Position numbers and translations under genes: made by a program | Notes under the pieces: model-generated | What the model saw: only the letters and a program-made list of their open reading frames with translations | Told to the model about the DNA's origin: nothing | Database searches by the model: none | Assembly (NCBI GenBank): GCA_012032065.1 | Contig: JAAURV010000135.1 | Location: forward strand, 1 to 7,848 | DNA length: 7,848 nt | Direction: 5' to 3' | Source: Hyphomicrobiales bacterium | Lineage (GTDB): Bacteria > Pseudomonadota > Alphaproteobacteria > Rhizobiales > Aestuariivirgaceae | In this document: positions 6,597-7,848 of the stretch, piece after piece | Position numbering within the stretch: the first letter of the stretch is position 1 | How the letters are laid out: the number at the start of each line of letters is the position of its first letter

Positions 6597-6610
6597 AATT
6601 ATTGATTTTC

Positions 6611-6658
6611 GAGCACCTTATCGGCGATCAGTTGATTCCAACTGATCGCCGGGTGCTC
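6611..6658. repeat. Long near-perfect hairpin, probable intergenic repeat or bidirectional transcript end
   Basis: The core stem is 13 bp without mismatch, CGGCGATCAGTTG (6622-6634) with CAACTGATCGCCG (6639-6651), and a 4-nt loop. A further 7-bp stem, GAGCACC (6611-6617) with GGTGCTC (6652-6658), lies outside a 4-nt bulge. It sits between convergent genes, the classic place for a shared terminator, but lacks a T-tract in either direction. The GAGCA...TGCTC ends resemble dispersed palindromic intergenic elements that I recall from Rhizobiales genomes; membership in such a family is inference. Confidence 0.7.
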
Positions 6659-7344
6659 TAGGCGTGCGGCTGCGTTCCCATCAGGCGGCGGCCGATATCC
6701 ATCATCGAGGCGGCGAGGTTCTCCATATCCTCCCGGCGTCCGTTTTCGCGCTCGGAACGCCATTGTAAAACAAGCTGTTCCATCATCTCGCTTGAATTCC
6801 GCCGTTCCTCTTCCCAGCGCTGGTCTTCTCTTGAAATGTGGTCAGCGAGCGAGCTTGACATACTGCGCAGCTCATTATGTGTTGCAGTCTCGAATTCTTC
6901 GGCGCGTCTCGACAATTCATCAAACATCCGCCTCGAGTTATGCTCAAGTGAATGGAGCATTTCGTCCATGAAGCTCTTTTGCTGTTCGCGCATCGCCTGC
7001 AGTTCATCTGCAACCTGCTGCCGCAACATTCTGATTTCTTCGTCATGGTTCTCGATATTGAATGTCATGACGGTGGCTTTGTCGGCGGCTTCAGTCAGAT
7101 GCCGGTCAACCTTTTCAAGACGTCGCTCTGTAGCGTTTCTTTGATCTTCAATGACGTTGAGAATCTCTATGAACCGCGTCTCCGCCATCTGGGCGCTGGG
7201 CGTCACAATGAAGTCCCGCAACTGGCTCATCAACTGCGCACTGGCGCTGGCGTTTGGATCCGTGTCGGATATGTAGCTGGCTGGTTCTCCAGAACCATTG
7301 GCTTTCTTGTCGACAATTGTGAGGAAGTTTTTGATCTTGGACAT
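6658..7344 (-). CDS. Hypothetical coiled-coil protein
   Basis: I do not recognise a family. The 228-residue product has no signal peptide, membrane segment or cysteine and is rich in Glu, Gln, Arg and Met. After a polar, probably disordered N-terminus (about 12-36, Ser/Asn/Asp-rich), it looks largely helical from about 37 to 222, with heptad-like stretches at about 60-90, 103-150 and 165-215 (for example EEIRMLRQQVADELQAMREQ), so a soluble oligomerising coiled coil is likely. ATG 7344 is the only reasonable start; AAGGAG at 7361-7356 lies 11 nt upstream, slightly far. Base composition is lower than in neighbours: 26 G+C of 60 in 7021-7080, against 37 of 60 in 5041-5100. That hints at separate acquisition. 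The stop codon overlaps the last base of the adjacent hairpin stem. It is likely monocistronic, with function unknown. Confidence 0.75.
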   Translation of the reverse strand: MSKIKNFLTIVDKKANGSGEPASYISDTDPNASASAQLMSQLRDFIVTPSAQMAETRFIEILNVIEDQRNATERRLEKVDRHLTEAADKATVMTFNIENHDEEIRMLRQQVADELQAMREQQKSFMDEMLHSLEHNSRRMFDELSRRAEEFETATHNELRSMSSSLADHISREDQRWEEERRNSSEMMEQLVLQWRSERENGRREDMENLAASMMDIGRRLMGTQPHA

Positions 7345-7519
7345 AGCAGTGTTTACTCCTTGTACTGGCGTCTCAAAAATACGCGCTCATCTCAGGTGAT
7401 CGTGTTACCCGGTGCGTAGACTTTGCCGCGGGCTACTCCGCTTTTGACCCACCAAAACAAAGTCCTGCCCCCGATGGTAGAAAACGGCGCTCTCGGCGTT
7501 GTGGTTAAAAATTTACACT

Positions 7520-7620
7520 AAGGTCCGCTTAACGATAAGCGGTTGATCAACCTATGGTTAAACTCTGCTGCGGAACCGCCAATTGTTGAGTCATTTGAAT
7601 CGCTTGCGTATGCGGACCTT
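7520..7620. repeat. 9-bp inverted repeat flanking an 83-bp segment
   Basis: AAGGTCCGC (7520-7528) and GCGGACCTT (7612-7620) are perfect inverted arms. The left arm overlaps the first palindrome of the candidate operator. The arms could pair in a transcript or be paired protein sites, but with this spacing a chance match is possible. Confidence 0.4.
7525..7552. promoter_or_regulatory. Two overlapping palindromes, candidate operator
   Basis: CCGCTTAACGATAAGCGG (7525-7542) is a 7-bp perfect inverted repeat with a 4-bp centre, and it shares its last two bases with GGTTGATCAACC (7541-7552), a perfect 12-bp palindrome. Overlapping dyads of this size are typical of dimeric regulator binding sites. 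They lie about 180-210 bp upstream of the coiled-coil gene start. No regulator can be named. Confidence 0.45.
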
Positions 7621-7683
7621 GCGGTCACAAGAACGCACTGAAAGCGCATTCAGTCACCGCCCCGCCTGCTTCGCTGATCTGTG

Positions 7684-7848
7684 TTAAGCTGCGACCGCCA
7701 GCGACAGCACCAGTTCCGCATCGCCATCGCCATCGAAGCGTTTGAAGTCTGCATTGGCTTCGAGCGCCGATTTCAGCATCTGATGATAGTCCTGCTTCTT
7801 GACCGAGACGGCGCCGAGCGTCGCCAAATGTGGATTGACGAATTGTGC
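7684..7848 (-). CDS. Unrecognised protein, C-terminal 54 residues
   Basis: An open frame enters from the right edge and ends at TAA 7686-7684. The visible tail begins AQFVNPHLATLGAVSVKK, then QDYHQMLKSALEANADFKRF, an acidic DGDGDAE turn and a hydrophobic end LVLSLAVAA. Codon use and GC match the well-supported genes, and the frame is open to the window edge, so it is probably a real gene. I cannot assign a family from this fragment. No terminator hairpin is evident just after the stop. Confidence 0.6.
   Translation of the reverse strand, partial: AQFVNPHLATLGAVSVKKQDYHQMLKSALEANADFKRFDGDGDAELVLSLAVAA

Larger units (their letters stand above)
7345..7683. other. Intergenic region with palindrome cluster
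   Basis: No gene is supported over about 340 bases between two minus-strand genes. It should hold the promoter of the coiled-coil gene, but I find no good -35/-10 pair. The notable content is the palindrome cluster at 7520-7620, annotated separately. The bases nearest the coiled-coil gene carry only its ribosome site. Confidence 0.5.

Noticed and set aside
1..7848. tRNA, rRNA, CRISPR array or insertion sequence
   Set aside because: I saw no cloverleaf, rRNA signature, regularly spaced direct repeats or transposase on either strand.

Overview
The window looks like chromosomal DNA of an alphaproteobacterium, most likely Hyphomicrobiales (Rhizobiales). The reasons are a class II B12-dependent ribonucleotide reductase of the long alphaproteobacterial type, a bacterial NDUFA12 homologue (a mitochondrial-type complex I accessory subunit largely confined to alphaproteobacteria), and a DUF2155 gene next to it. 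Most genes are GC-rich. There is no rRNA, tRNA, CRISPR array or insertion sequence.

Layout. Bases 1-2123 (minus) are the N-terminal ~707 codons of nrdJ, running off the left edge. As sequenced it carries two single-base frameshifts of opposite sign, and homology resumes perfectly after each. Bases 2124-2420 are its control region: a structured leader of roughly 220 nt, a plausible sigma70-type promoter, two NrdR boxes exactly 31 bp apart centre to centre over that promoter, and a 9-bp inverted repeat resembling two convergent DnaA boxes. Bases 2421-2840 hold no gene I can support. Bases 2841-6296 (plus) carry four genes: a DedA-PAP2-LssY_C fusion, then a very tight trio ndufA12, mlaD and a secreted DUF2155 protein. 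Bases 6297-6657 are non-coding and contain a nested inverted repeat and a long near-perfect hairpin. Bases 6658-7344 (minus) encode an unrecognised coiled-coil protein of lower GC. Bases 7345-7683 are non-coding with overlapping palindromes. The right edge (7684-7848, minus) is the C-terminal 54 residues of an unrecognised protein.

Functional themes. nrdJ supplies deoxyribonucleotides, and its upstream sites suggest control by NrdR (dNTP sensing), possibly with cell-cycle factors. The plus-strand genes share an envelope and membrane theme: a membrane phospholipid or undecaprenyl-phosphate type phosphatase/flippase-like fusion, an inner-membrane MCE lipid-transport subunit, an exported DUF2155 protein and a complex I accessory subunit. 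The packing of ndufA12-mlaD-DUF2155 (gaps of 4 and 3 nt) suggests one mRNA and possibly a functional link between complex I and envelope lipids. That link is inference. I did not find a clearly new multi-gene system. The most original signals are the composite nrdJ control region, the orphan mlaD in a complex I accessory operon, the hairpin repeat that abuts a stop codon, and the low-GC coiled-coil gene with its palindrome-rich upstream region.
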